Below, piece after piece: positions 48,608 to 62,173 of a stretch of 64,000 nt of DNA. Origin of the DNA: Hydractinia symbiolongicarpus (lineage: Eukaryota > Cnidaria > Hydrozoa > Anthoathecata > Hydractiniidae); assembly GCF_029227915.1 (NCBI RefSeq), contig NC_079877.1, positions 15,169,851-15,233,850 of the forward strand, read 5' to 3'. The notes under the pieces are model-generated. The model was not told where the DNA came from. It worked only from the letters and a program-made list of their open reading frames with translations, and made no database searches. Positions within the stretch are counted from its first letter, which is position 1; the number at the start of each line of letters is the position of its first letter. The position numbers were made by a program, and so were the translations under genes.

Positions 48608-50104
48608 TACGATGATGTGATTTTAAATAGGTTGACGTCATACAATTTTTTTCCACGCAATTTCCCCCCAATGTGCCTTAAAACATCTGTACAAAATTTC
48701 ATAGCAAAACAATGTTATCAAAATCGCTTTTAAAAGGAGGTCCCCTTCTCCAGCTCTGGTAGAACCCCTGAAACACCCGCCTAAACAGGGCTAACACAAA
48801 TAAAAGTCACCAGTTAAAATTTAATTATTTCTTGGTGCTTACAATAAATTTAATTCGTGCACTTTTTTGACTTTGTTTCAGTGCTTGTTTACATTTTAAC
48901 ATCAAATGAAATCTACTTTTATCTGTCGTTAAAGAGTAAACAAACCGAGAAGGCAAAGCTGATTTCAAAATTTACATGTGCATAAAATAATGAAAAAAAA
49001 ATCATATGTACAAAAAAACTTAAGAATAAATTATAAATAACAATTTCAGCTAAACATTTACGTGTTAATATGTCAATATTTACAGTGAATTTTTATCTTG
49101 CCTCAGAAATTCCTAACTCTATGTTCTTTGGTCAAAGGGCACTTGTCACAACTAAATACACTAATATGGCACTGATTGTTAAGATAAATATGTACAGAAA
49201 TATATATATTAGCTGTTATTACGTAAGTTACACTGCATGATTCCCACAGAAAATTGTATGAAAATTTTACATCAACAGGCGCAATATTTATTCAAAAAAA
49301 CATCTATTCAAAAAGATATTTTGCAATAAACCAGAAGCATTTGACCAACTATAATAATTTAATAACCAACTACATTTTACTTTGCACCCACTTTGGAAGA
49401 ATAGGTTTTCTTATAGAACTTAAATATTGCCTTGGAAAGAAATAAGAAATAAATTAAAAGTTCAAGCTTTTAAAACATGGAAATGCTAACAATTTCACAT
49501 AAAAATTTACAGATATTTATCGTTATTAAAACTTAGTAAAACTTTACAAGAACTTTTTACTATATTAAGCAGTACATGTTTTATTTATATAAGCATGACA
49601 AGCATTCACAGGCTTAAATTTTGTCATTGTTTAAAGCCTAAGAAAATGTTTTAAAGTTTTTATGTTTTTTGTTCGTGATTTATTTACTGACGTTCAAAAT
49701 TCAAATGCGATATTTTTTTCAAAAAAGAATATTTTCAGCCACATCATGTGTTGTCAGATATTTTAATAAATCTTTTTGCCATTAAGCTTAACCTAAGAAT
49801 ATGTAAGCCTAAAAAAATGTACTTTTCATAACCATCCTTAAGCCTTATCTTGGATTTTCAATTTCTTATAAAAAAACATGCAGTGCATCTGATTATTTAA
49901 CCCGGTGTAAAAAGGTGTAATGAATTAAAAGAAATATAATTACTCCAATAAGGTCCTTCTTCTTGCGTAGCTATATTTTTTATTATGTGTGTAGACACAA
50001 CGGAAGTCATTTCCAAATACCTTTAATCATTCAGAACAAAAAGAATAAAATAGAAGTAAAATAAATATTATTATTAAAATTAATACTTAAACCAAATTAA
50101 GAGC

Positions 50105-50147
50105 CTTTCACGGCCCTCGACATTATACAGGTTGAGGGCCGTGAAAG
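50105..50147. repeat. Short hairpin (copy B), well paired
   Basis: CTTTCACGGCCCTC / GAGGGCCGTGAAAG around a 15-base loop. Copy A has two mismatches in the left arm. Confidence 0.6.
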
Positions 50148-50783
50148 ACGTTTCCACACCTAAATGCATTTTGAAATCTCTGGCTTTTCTTTAAATATAA
50201 TCTATGGTACTATAATAGTATGCCAAAAATTTTCCAGGTCTATTTTGTTAAGGACAAAAATTTTGTTCATAAAAAAATTGAAAATAAGCGCTGATGTCAT
50301 ACATAAGGGGTTATATATAAATTTATGTTTTTAGATATATTTCTTTGTTTCAACCAGTGCTATGCCATTGGGACTATAAATGGGAATGCGTCTTTTAACA
50401 TTCTAAATCTTTGAAAATTGGCATGCCCATAGGCCAGAAAATACTGGTTTATTGTGAAGAGAGTCGTTTTTAGGCCGAAGGGTAAATAAATCAGAAAAGA
50501 TTTATGAGTACTTTTAAAATTTCAAAATAGAATTAGTGCAAACTCTCTTTATCTAACATTCGCAACAAACAGCAGAATTTGTTCCACATAGCGAAAGTTC
50601 GAGGCATATTTTAATTATTTCATTTCTTAAGTCATCTCTCAAAAAAACTATTTGATCATTGCTAGCTTTTCTCTCTTTGTCTCTGCTTTTTGTTTTTTTT
50701 AAAAAAAGTGTGAAGCGAGTTTAAAATGGAGAACGTTACTGTATGCCAGTTATTTCTTTGTTTTATGTTTCTAACCCCCCCAC

Positions 50784-53700
50784 TTATGTGTTTACATAGC
50801 GTGATATGCGAACATTAAATATTTTCAATTTTCTCTCAGTAATGAAACCACTTAAACCTTTATCATGTCTTGTGAACCAATTCATCCCTTCTGTATCACC
50901 ATACCACCATCCAGAGCCAAATAATTTTGCTTTTTCTGTATTTATGCCATGGTCGAACGTACTAAATGGTTTCCCGGAATGGTAATCCACAAGGTTATTT
51001 TCTCCTAAAAAAATTTAATTATAACATTAACACGTTTTATCTAGGTATGCTGGCTAGGTTTTAAAACACGTGCATTATATAGTTAGCTATTTTTTCACGG
51101 GTTCCCAAAAGTAAAACAAACTCAAGTTGTCTCTAAAACCTTTTTGTGAAAAAAGAAATGGATAACAAAAGAAAGGAGCTGACAGGAACAGAAAAACTTC
51201 TGGTGGTAATTCTCACTTTATTTTATTGTGCAGTTCTAATACAGAATTTTAACACACCTTCCGCAATTCTCACAAAATAAAATAACTTGATTGGCTAACT
51301 AGTTTACTACTGGTTGTTTCCATGCATAACGTAGAGGAAATGTAGAGCTGAATTTAAGTTTCCTTTAACCATATGAAAAAAAAAAATTATTCACGTGGGG
51401 TAAACAATTTAATTAAGAAGCTCTTCCTGTTTTTTTTCGTTGCGCAAAACCCTAACCCTAACCTAAACATTTAGCAAAACTTAACATTTCATTTAAAAGG
51501 TGAAAACTTTCTTCTCCAATGAATCTTATAGTACAAGGCGTTCTGAAATCCTCGACGTCACCAAATTTTTATATACACTTTTTGTTTTAGTCAAAAAACG
51601 AAAAATAACCTTTTGTAATTGAAACACTATTTTTCACAAATAGTCGACTGGTGAAATGGAATGATAGCTTGACCTCTTTTCTTGTTAGCTTACAGTCTTC
51701 AAATTTTGTGGGATCGAGTTATTAGAAATATTCTTTATTAGAATTGAGCGTTAAAAATAGTAGAGAATTACACAAAAGCGATGTTGGAAAATTGCGTGAG
51801 TTTCTTGATTTGTTTAGTTACCTCCTTGTGAAGCGACGTGCATCCTGTAAAAATCCAATTCTGATGAAACAGTAAACTCATGCAGTTCAACATCGTATCC
51901 CTGGCCCGTTGAATCTGCTATATAGAAGGAAAGAATGACTGGTGGGTTTGTTAGTTGATGTAGCATTTCTAAACCAATCCAAAAATCTCCATTCTTGTTT
52001 ACTTTACCAAAACCATTCCTGTATTCCTTCCAAGTCCTGTTGCCACTTAATTGGGAGTTTTTAAGAATCATAATAGACCCTAAAAAAGTCAAGGAAGTAT
52101 ATTATACTTGTAAAACTAGCTGATAAAACACGTGAAATAATTCCCTTAATTAAAAATATAAACAAAAGTTTTCTTAAATTGCAGAATATAGATTTTAGTG
52201 ATGTTTTATACACGATGTTGTGGAAAATTGTAGGAAATATGAGTACCTTTGCCTGTCACGACCAGACAGACAGAATTAGAGTATTGACACAAAGGGACTA
52301 GTAGCCAAAACCAAGCAAAAATCCACTTACAGCATTGCTTAAAAATTACTGTGCTTGTTATTACGAGACGATTTGTTGTCAATCTTTTAAAAGCGATCAA
52401 ACAATAAGCCAATTTTGGCGAAATAGACAATGTTAATTGTCCGTGGCTTTGCCCGTATGTATTTTGTAACGAACTTATAGTTTTTTCTAGGTTTTAAAAT
52501 CCGTCACAGTAAATCAGTTTACAATGCAATTACAATGCTAATCAAATCGCTTTATTTTATCCCCTCATTTGTTTTATCCAATTTAACGTGTGCAAAAAAT
52601 GAAAGTTTTTATATATGTAAAAAACGTGATTTTCAGGCAAAGCACGACTACTGTGGAGATGTTGTGTTGTCTTTCTCTCGCAGGGGAAGAGTGAGTTGTG
52701 ATAACAACATTTTATCATCTTCCTTGTTTAAAAAAACAGCACATATCATATACACAAAGCACATATCAGTCATTTTGAAATGAATTATTGTTTGATCCGC
52801 TAATTAGTTACGTATGTTAAACCTTATTAACATTCGATTGTTTTCTCGATCAAAAAAATTTACTAAAACTGACAGGCGCTAGAATTCAATAGGTTGGATC
52901 GCATCACTGATGATTTCAATAGAAACAAAAGACTTCAATCTCCTTCTTTATTTCTACCTCTATGATAAGAGAAATTGTTTAAGCCTCATATCTTCCTAAC
53001 GATAAATTAGAATTGAAAAAACAACAGTATTGGAGTAACTTAGGGATAAAATGAAAACGTTTTAAATAAAATAGGCAACATAAAAAACATTGTGAAAAAA
53101 ACCGTCGCGGTAAATTTAATTTGACATGCAATAAAATCTTAAATTTATCACGTGATTTGTTCTAGCTAATTGAAAATGTAAACGAAAGTTTTACAAAATA
53201 CTAATTAATGAAACATAAAACGTATACCCAGAAGTTAGAATATATAATAAAGCTGCCTGAATTTAACAAGTTACATCCTAAACGAAAGAATGAAAAGAAC
53301 CCAGTAATAAAAGAGAAAGAAATAATTACAACGAAATTGAAAGATTTCAAAGAAAAAGAAGATTAGCGAGTCATTGTATCATCAATTTAAACCAACTGGT
53401 AGTCAACCGCCACGTTTATAATGGCTTAGCTAAAGTTCATAAAACGAACACGCCAGTAAGACCAGTTTTGTCCATGCCAGGGTCAGCATACTATAAAATT
53501 GCTAACCAAGTTTCGAAATGGCTTTTTGTTGTTGAAGAATGTAATATAAACTAACAAAATCGATCTCCGTCTCTTTACATCAGATAGAATTGAATGAGGA
53601 AGACGAATTAATCAACTTTGACGTGACCTCGCTGTATACGAACGTACCAGTTAATGAACCAATAAATGATTTTACAGAATTGCTGTTAACTGGAAAATAT

Positions 53701-56188
53701 GATAAACCACCAGTAGATAAGCAGACTTTTAAAGATTTGCTCATTATCTGCAGCTGCATAGTTATTATGTTATCTAATGATGGATAATACAAGCAAATGG
53801 ATGGATTAGCTATGGGTAGCCCACCGGCTCCCATGATAGCTAATGGTTGGTTTAGCCAATATGATAATGAGATTAAAGACAACGCATTACTATTTTCAAG
53901 ATATATAGATGACATTTTTCGGAATATAAATAAGAATGAAATGCATCGGAAGCTTGCGGAGATTAATGATTTATATCCTGCATTGAAATTTACAATAGAG
54001 AGGGAATCCAAAGTAGTCATGCTCATTATACGAATTGGGCGCAAATTGTCCTCTACTTGGTACACCAAAGCCACTAATACAGGTCTAACTACGAATTTTC
54101 ATTCCCTCGCACCGCTGAAGTATAAACGATCTGTAGTCTCCGGTATGGCACATTGAATAGTGCGTGCTTGTAGTTCTTGGAAAGCTGTTCATGAAAGCCT
54201 AGCGAAAGCGAAACAAATTCTTAAAAATAATCAATACCCTGTTTCATTCTATGAACCCATTATTAAGAAAGTGTTAGAATCAGTTATTATACCTAAGGAA
54301 ATGAAAGGTGAAGTTGAATCAGATGAACAGGTACAGTATAAAATGATGTTCATCCAATATAGAGGACGCATATCACATAAGTTTGAACAGTCACTTAAAA
54401 GAATCGACGCTATTTTTAAAGTTGTCTTTACGCTAAGAAAATTTAAAGCCATATTACCACCATTAAAGCCAACGATCGAAAAAGCTCTTAAAAGTGGTTT
54501 AGTTTACCAAATTGTATATTCACAGTGTAAATCGTACTATGTCGGGCAAACAACCCGGCATTTATTAAGCCGCGTAAAAGAGAATAAAAGGTCAACAAGT
54601 TCCGTTGGTAGTCACTTTATCGCATGCAATATCGCACTCATAATGGTTGACGTTATGATACTTGTTTCATCAAGCAGATCGTCCCATCATTTAATGGTGT
54701 TGAAAGCGTTATATATTCGTCAAATTAAACCTACTTTGAACACAAAGGACGAATATAAAAGTCATACATTAGTTATTAAAATATAATAATGAACAACGTC
54801 TTCAGGGATGTTGGCAATAGTTTATTATAATTATTGTTTAAAATCTGATTTGGATGTGTTATAACATTCCTTAGTATATTTTTTTAAGCTGTGCATAAAT
54901 TTTTTAATTAAACTGTTTTTAAACTGTTATTTATTTGTTTTATAGAAAATGAATCTGATGATGAGTTACAAAACACTCGAAATATTATATTCAATAACTG
55001 CGTTGTTGGTCATTAAAATTTCCCGAATAAATCCTCACGCCACAATGTTTTTACCTTTCAAGATGAAATCAAATAGTTCTAATTTAATGTGTTTTACGTT
55101 TGGGTGGCATGTTTTATCCAATCCAAAGAACTTAGACATACATTAATTATGAGCCTTTTTCAGTCATTTGCAGTAACCAAAAGAGATGATAGCTTTATAT
55201 TTTGAATAAAGATATAAATCAAAAATTAAAATTTGTATTTAACAAACTGTCGTAAATGATCGTTCTTGAATTTTTTTTTAAATAACTTTAGTATTGATCT
55301 GTTTTGCTGTCGGCATAATTCTTTATCCCCCTTAACTGTTCATTGAAAGTACACGATCCTATAAATTTCCTTGATCAGCGTTTAAAGCTCTGCAAGATAA
55401 AATAAATGAATAAACAAATTTCGAATAAACTTTGTTGTATATACACTGCTGACGTCATTAAAATTTTAGAAACAAAGGTAACCATAACTGTATGGTAGTT
55501 ATATTAGATATCATCCGATCCTATTACCCTGTCATGATAAACCTTAAACATATAATTCTTACCATCAAGTCCTCGACAAAGAAAACAATATGGAAGTCTC
55601 CAATTCACATTGTAAACTTGGAGATGATAGTTTCCAAGTGGACAAAAGCTTTTCTGATTGAGTTGAATATTTTGCTTTTGTTCGCATGTATATGTATTCA
55701 ACCTCTCATCAGGAACACAAATCGTACGTGGATCATTGCAGATATTATAATCGTTCGTGCAGTTGCTCTATGTATAAAGATTACATATATAGATGAAATA
55801 AAAAAAATATTGGAGAAGCAATGGAGAAGCAATAGAGAAGGATATAACATACCACAAAGGCAAAGTGAGATGTGATTTCATCCCATAAAAAGGCGCAATT
55901 TGCTTCAAACATGTTTTGATCAAGCAATTCACATTGGTATTGAGAGGGAGATTCTTCTTTCAAATTCAAACTCTTACATGTTGGAGTTGACAAACATAGA
56001 CTTCCGCACTTTTCTTTTGTAGTTGTGGAAAACGATGCTATAGCCGTGATGTTTAAAATGCGATTAGAATATCGTCTCATGTTTAACCAACTAACCGATA
56101 CACCTTGTCTAATCTTCTTTCTCCTTTCCAAGTTTGAAGTGGAAACAACACTTGGAATTATTGCTAAGGATAATATACCCCAAAACAT
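50784..56188 (-). CDS. Secreted PAN/EGF-like/fibrinogen-domain protein, copy B
   Basis: Same gene as copy A, intact: exons 56,188-55,853, 55,767-55,563, 52,079-51,822, 51,004-50,784, again 1020 nt and 339 residues with the same splice phases. I count 12 amino-acid differences from copy A: seven in exon 1 (signal peptide GILSL against GTIFL, E/K, P/T, R/K, D/N), two in exon 2 (K/T, L/R), two in exon 3 (R/G, N/E) and one in exon 4 (V/I). All cysteines and the fibrinogen core are kept. The conserved frame and splice sites argue that both copies are functional. The second intron carries the paralogous broken Penelope-like element. Confidence 0.9.
53208..54786 (+). pseudogene. Penelope-like element: RT plus GIY-YIG, broken (copy B)
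   Basis: Same insertion as in copy A, decayed independently. Frameshifts lie early (near 53,350 and 53,420-53,440) and near 53,550, with stops at 53,786 and 54,154. The region after motif B (SQYDNEIKD through RYIDDIF) is open here, as is the entire GIY-YIG part (YQIVYSQCKSYYVGQTTRHL). Confidence 0.9.
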
Positions 56189-56524
56189 TTTGTGTACTAT
56201 ATAAGAATGTCCTTAATATTTATTCTTTGTTAAGTTTTCAGAAGAAAAATGAGTTAACGTTTGTTTCCATTAGCTAAAAAATCGTAAATAGAAAAGTTGA
56301 ATATAGTATGTAGAATGTTATATTGAAGATGATTATAGTAATAAGATGTGTTTTCCTTAGTCACCAGAATCATAAATAGAAGATTTTAAATATGTAAAAG
56401 ATTGCATTCAGGTGAGTTGATATAGCTTGATACTGTATATATCATTGTTAACTACAAGAAAAGTTCCCACATCCCTTTTTATCATGATTAAAACATTACA
56501 TTAGCCGCCAAATAAAGAGGTTTT

Positions 56525-58115
56525 CCTCTTGAATTGAAAAACACGACGGGCGATAACGGCTGAAAATATTTTATTGGTTTTAAAAGCCTTCTACTGCATC
56601 TTTCTTTTAAAAGTTTTATGTAATTTACACACTACTTCGAGTTGATTTCGTCTTGGAAATCGAAAAACAAAGGATCGTGCTTTTCGAAATTTAAAAACAT
56701 TTCTTGAATTTCAAATTTTTTGTCTGTGTGTCCAGCTTCAAAACGGGTGCTTAATGAATGCTGCGTAAAGAGGATAAGAGTTTATTTTTTAGTTAGAGTT
56801 ATTCTACACGTAATACGTGACATTATTAGTGTTTCAGTTTTGTTTTGTTGCCAAAAATATTCTACTTTCAGCAGCATCGAGGACAGTTATTTCTCATTGA
56901 AGTGTTGTTCCGCCATATTGATTTTATAGCTAACTAGCCGTTAATTCGGGATAAAAATATACAGTGATGTATATTTTTCTCTCTTTTTTAAATTCTGGTA
57001 AAAAATTGACGAGCATCAATTAAAACATGATGCTATTTGGTGCTTATTGTGAAGAAGTTTCCCCAGTCGTCAAACAAGATGTTCTAAAAAGGGTATGCAA
57101 AGTTACGTTGGTAAACTTTATATATTGACATGAAAATATTGGCTTTTTAGGCTGGTGACCTCACTAAATCGTCATATCCTATAAAAAATTTCTAGTTTAT
57201 GTTTGAAGCGCTGTGTTTAATTCTATATTTGGTATTAGTACATGCATAAATCAATTATTTTGTACACTTTTATTTCCAATGGTGGCGTCAATCATCACCT
57301 ATGACTTGCCAGGTAGCAACATATCATATCACATCTCTGTTAAAAGAAAAGATATGAAATAAATAAATAAAGGAAGCGTATTCATTTATCTTGAAGCAGC
57401 TTTTGTTTTCTTGTGTAAAAAAATTGTATTATATTTTGTGAGAATACCTTATTTTTCATATCTATTTTGACTCAAATTAAAACAGGCCGTATTTTTAAAA
57501 GGATCCAAGTGCTGAGCATTTTATGCGGGATGCACGCAAAAAAGGAAAGATTTGTAGCTTCCAACTTGAAGTTTCATTATTGTGTTCTAACTTTCTTTAC
57601 ATTAACACGGAGTTAACAAAACGGGTACATGAGATAAGTGACAGAAAAACAGGAAATGCATGTCTTAAAATAAAGTATACACAGCTATCTAGCTAACAAG
57701 AAGGTGCTGTTACTTGTGTTTGAGTTTGACAAAAGTAGAATTCTTAGGGACTACAAAATATCACACTGAAAAAATTATAATATAGCTACAATGTCATTAC
57801 TTCAAAGAGTTTTTCTTAAACATAAACTTAGTTTTAGCTGTGCATTTATAAGTACAAAAATCTATCATTTTATGCCAATTTAGCTAAGTGAAACCTACGG
57901 CTAGATAGGATACTATACTTTAGGAGGCGAAAAGAATTGATTATTTTATTAACCTCTTGCTGGTCAATGGACAGGAAGCTTACCACCAAGTGTCACCCAG
58001 ACCCTAACTAACAGTTTAGTCATGCAAAATCGCTAATATTAGCATTTTTCATAATGACGTCATTGGCGGAAGACAGTAAAATATAGTTTATATTTGAGAT
58101 ATGTAAAATATTTGT
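56525..58115. other. 1.59-kb segment present only in copy B
   Basis: AT-rich, no gene, no terminal repeats and no target-site duplication. The absence of insertion marks suggests it is ancestral sequence lost from copy A. Confidence 0.55.
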
Positions 58116-59347
58116 ATTTAGTTACACTAATGATAGAAGTTTCCTTATGATTATAAAGATAATTTAAAGACATAATAAATTAAAAAAATAAATAAATAAA
58201 AGTTTAAAAAATTTCACTTAACTAGAAAAATTGATTACCATTACAATGCTTCTGCATATTTTTTTAAAAAAAATCCTGGAAAATTAAAAGTAGAAGTTAG
58301 GAAAAGTAAAAGTTTTGGGAAAAGTTGAACAAGAGGTGGCAATTTTGATTTTGTTTTGTATTGGAATCTTTGAAATTTAAGCGACCGGGTCCGGAACTTA
58401 CTGAAATTTACGGAAAATTGCACATTTCCGGTTTCTGTTGATGAAACTGCTTTCACTCGGCCATGATCAAAAGTTATGCAATTTTCGGAAAATACATGTT
58501 TTCTCTAGAACAAAAGTATTTTGATAAATTCAGGTATTTGTCCTATCAAATGGTTATTAAGCATAACAACAACAGCCCTCATATATTCTACATATATATT
58601 GATTTTTTTATCTGTGTGCTGAGTTACATGCTTGGTTTCTTTAGTTAGTTAGTTCAGTATATTTTTCTCTACTGTGTCTTGGTACGATGCCAGATTTAAC
58701 CCTATTAGCTATTGTGTTTTTTGATCCTTGTAGCTATGGAGGTGGGAGGATATACCCCCTCCCTCTAAATATCTCAGGCTCCTTTTAATAAAACTTTAAT
58801 TTAATATGACGGATTAAAACTAAAAAAAGTATTTTGGTCACGTCAAAGTAAGGAGAATTTAATAGTTATCAGAATCTATACAATATAAAATATCTTGTTA
58901 ATTAAACATATTGTGGTCTGCAAAATTGATTTATCTGAATGTACTCTAAGTAAATCTAATTAGATAATAAACACAAATTACAACAAGGAGTGCATAAAGC
59001 GAAGATTTTAACTTAAATTTCTAGTAGAAAAGATTCCTGATAAACTTCGGAAACTACAAAATTTTTTGAAAATAGTTTTTACCATGCTAATTCATCAAAT
59101 TTTCGGAAAAGTAACTAAAAACAAGAATGTTTCAAAGACGTGGTGTAAATTTATCAAAAAAAAAACAGGAGGGGAAGGCAATAGGGTAGAGTTGTGTGGC
59201 TGTACACGAATAAAAAATTTCTTGCATTTTGTTTGTTTTGAATCTTTCTTTAGCCTTGTTTTTCCAATAAGTTGGGACATTCGCATGAGATTAAACATAA
59301 GGTGGAATTGTAAGTACGTATTGCTATTTCCATTGCAATCCAAATAT

Positions 59348-60122
59348 GCTATTCCCAATGCACCAAGGAAGAAAACACGCATGTTCGATTTGATACTTTT
59401 CGAATTCTAGATCGTTCGATTTTAAAATTTTGTAAGTACACAGAACAAATTCGAATCATTGTTAATGTGAATTGAAAATTACTTTTTATTATATAGTATT
59501 CGCATGTTTAGCAGTTTTCTTGTGCGTTATACCTTGTCACTTCAGCTAAACCTAAGCCTAAGTAAATTTTAAATTATAACATGAGTCAAAATTCAAAGTC
59601 TTTAGAATGAAATAAAAAATGAAAATGTTTGGTTACTAGCATAATACTTGGAAACATTTCCCTTGGTTTGCCGGGAAATTTTTGTGCGCTTTTGTTCTGA
59701 TGACACAGGCGAGAAAGCTTTCACTTTTTAAACACTTTTATTTTGGCAGATACTTAACCTGCGACGAATACAAACATATACGAATATGTAATTAACGGAT
59801 ACCGACCGGTTTTGATGTTGTACTGTACAATACAAAGCCCGAGGTCTATGCCCTTGACCGAGGGCATTGTATTTTACAGTACAACATCAAAACCGGTCAG
59901 TATCCGTTTTATTACATGACTGTCTGGTCTTATAAATAATATATAAATATTCCTTTCTGAACAAAACAAACAAAGCTATTCTTTCAAGTTGCTATTCCCA
60001 AGGCACCAAGGAAGAAAAGACGCATGTTCCATTATTATAATTTTCGAATTCAAGATCGTTCGATTTTAAAAAATTTTAAGTACACAAAACAAATTCGAAT
60101 CATTGTTTATGTGAATTGAAAC
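59348..60122. repeat. Pair of ~130-bp direct repeats, 643 bp apart (copy B)
   Basis: GCTATTCCCAATGCACCAAG at 59,348 and GCTATTCCCAAGGCACCAAG at 59,991 each start a block of about 130 bases ending GTGAATTGAAA. Copy A has a single chimeric block. Confidence 0.8.
59794..59908. repeat. Fold-back repeat, 41-nt arms (copy B)
   Basis: AACGGATAC(C)GACCGGTTTTGATG and on to CAATAC is inverted at the right end (CATCAAAACCGGTC(A)GTATCCGTT) with two to three mismatches; the loop holds a second GCCC/GGGC pair. It is similar in style to the repeat at 18,126. Confidence 0.75.
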
Positions 60123-61490
60123 GAAAAAATGATTTTAAGTGAGCCACTTTTATATTTTTTGTGTGCTATGAAAATATTTTTTATTTGCTTACGTTTTTAT
60201 GTTACCATTTTAATAATGGCTTCCACAACCGCTTAGTATGGCTTCATAAAAAGACCTATTAAAATAAGCCGTAAACCAATTCAATCATCGAGTTTTTTCA
60301 TGCTAACCGGTTTTTGTATCAGTCAAGTAAAAACAGGGCTTACTAACCGCTCTGTTTTGTTGTCACGATTAATTTGTGAATTTTCACTTGAACTTTTCCC
60401 GAAAAATATAAATTTTTTATTGTTGAACTTTATTTAAAAAATAAGAATATTTAAATTTACCGAAAAACAATTTTTGAGGATACAGAAGGAGAATATTTTG
60501 AGGATAACACAATTTTTCAGTCAAAAATATTCGTCGGTCATTAATGTCGTCCGTAAAAACTATCGTCACCTAGCAAAAAAATCTTCTTTTAACGGATGGA
60601 GTTTTACCCGATAATGTATCATATTAAAACTCAGGAAGTATTATAAACATGTAACAAAGCACAGACGCGTTTGCATATTTATCTATTAGGTATCTGCGTG
60701 CCAAATTTTTAGGTTCGGTACCTCCCGGAGCCTTAGATATTGGCTATTCCTTGATATTACCCCTAAAACTATCTATGAAATCCTTATAAACGGGGGCACA
60801 TAATAACGTTCGTTACTATTATCCTTAGAACTCGAAAGTTACCATAAAACTTTATTTTATCGAGGGGAATCATTCTCTAAATTTTAGACATGTGATTAAT
60901 CTGTTTTCCCGAATTTTTCTGATTCTCAGGCAATTCTTGGCGTTTTTCCCGGGAAAAAACCCGGAAAATATGTTAAATAAGTTTTATTTCACTGTTAACT
61001 TTCAACAAAATGTTGTAAATTTGGTCTATAGTAATTACATTTTAAGCAAATAGTGGTATTTAGAATAAATTATTTTGGCGTAATGTAAGTGTACCAAGTC
61101 TGGTTCAATTTGGACAAGCCTATTAAAAGTTACGGAGGGAGTTAGAGAGCGGTTATAATATTTTCGAAAAGCGCCGGACCGAAAAGGGACTAACTACGGA
61201 AACTTCCTAAACAAATTTTCTTTTGTATGTGTATTCTAACCCGTAACCGCAAAAATACACGGGTTCGCCGTTCCTTAGATTCTCGTCCGATGCACATTTC
61301 TCCGGCATTGGCATTTCGTACATTTTTGTCCGCCTAGTAGCACCGAGTAATAAAATTACTCCGCAGAGGTCCGAATTAAAGCTGCTGCGCGAGAATTTTG
61401 AACACAAAGAACACGGTAGTTATAATAGATAGTCGGGACCTGGCGTTGAAAAATTCATAATCTAAATTCACGTCACTGATTGGCTAAAAT

Positions 61491-61778
61491 TTGGATTGTT
61501 TGTGTGAACGAAAACATACAAAAATGTTGTCGGTGAGGCAAGTTCTACGAGATAATAACCGCAATAATGTCTCATATTTTCATGTAAGACCTCTCCACCA
61601 CGCACTAAGTCCAACATTGCAAAAATGGATGAAAGCCAGAAGGTTGGAGAAGCTGTGGAAAACGTTTCATTACCCCAAGAAATGTAGATTACAAGTAAAC
61701 AGCCGTAGTAAAGAATATCCACATGAAACACATGGCCACATGGAAATTACGGAGAAATGGGAAACGAAAGCTTTTTAA
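61491..61778 (+). CDS. Small conserved reading frame, unknown (copy B)
   Basis: Counterpart of 44,587-44,874, 95 codons. Differences are T/S, V/L, I/M and T/I-type replacements. Same doubts as for copy A. Confidence 0.3.
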   Translation: MDCLCERKHTKMLSVRQVLRDNNRNNVSYFHVRPLHHALSPTLQKWMKARRLEKLWKTFHYPKKCRLQVNSRSKEYPHETHGHMEITEKWETKAF

Positions 61779-62173
61779 TCAACCTAGACTCCAACGTTTG
61801 TTAAACTTCATTTGTTTACGTTGTCGAGATTTGAGTAATAATTTGTTCAACCGGTTTAATTTACAAATGAATGGCAACAGCTGTGGGAAATGGTTTCCAT
61901 AATCAGCGAATAACAAAATAAGTTGCAGTGGTTTTTTAATAAATAATTCTGCGTATTATCACTTCTTCCATTCTTATTTGATATTCCGTACTTGAGAATC
62001 ACATTTTTTGTTCTTTTTCTTTTGAAGAAACAAAATGTTCATAAACACTCTGCCTCCTTTAGATGGTTCTCGCTGGCTGAGCAGTAGGATAGTGTACAAC
62101 CAAAATAGGAAAAAGTAGTTATGAAAAATAGCTCTTTTCCACAAACTTTATTTTTTTGCTTCTCTTGTGACCT

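Larger units (their letters stand above)
45981..50783. other. Gene-free 5' part of copy B
   Basis: Counterpart of 31,156-36,063. A few small deletions distinguish it, for example 43-80 bases missing around 49,440-49,680. Confidence 0.45.
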
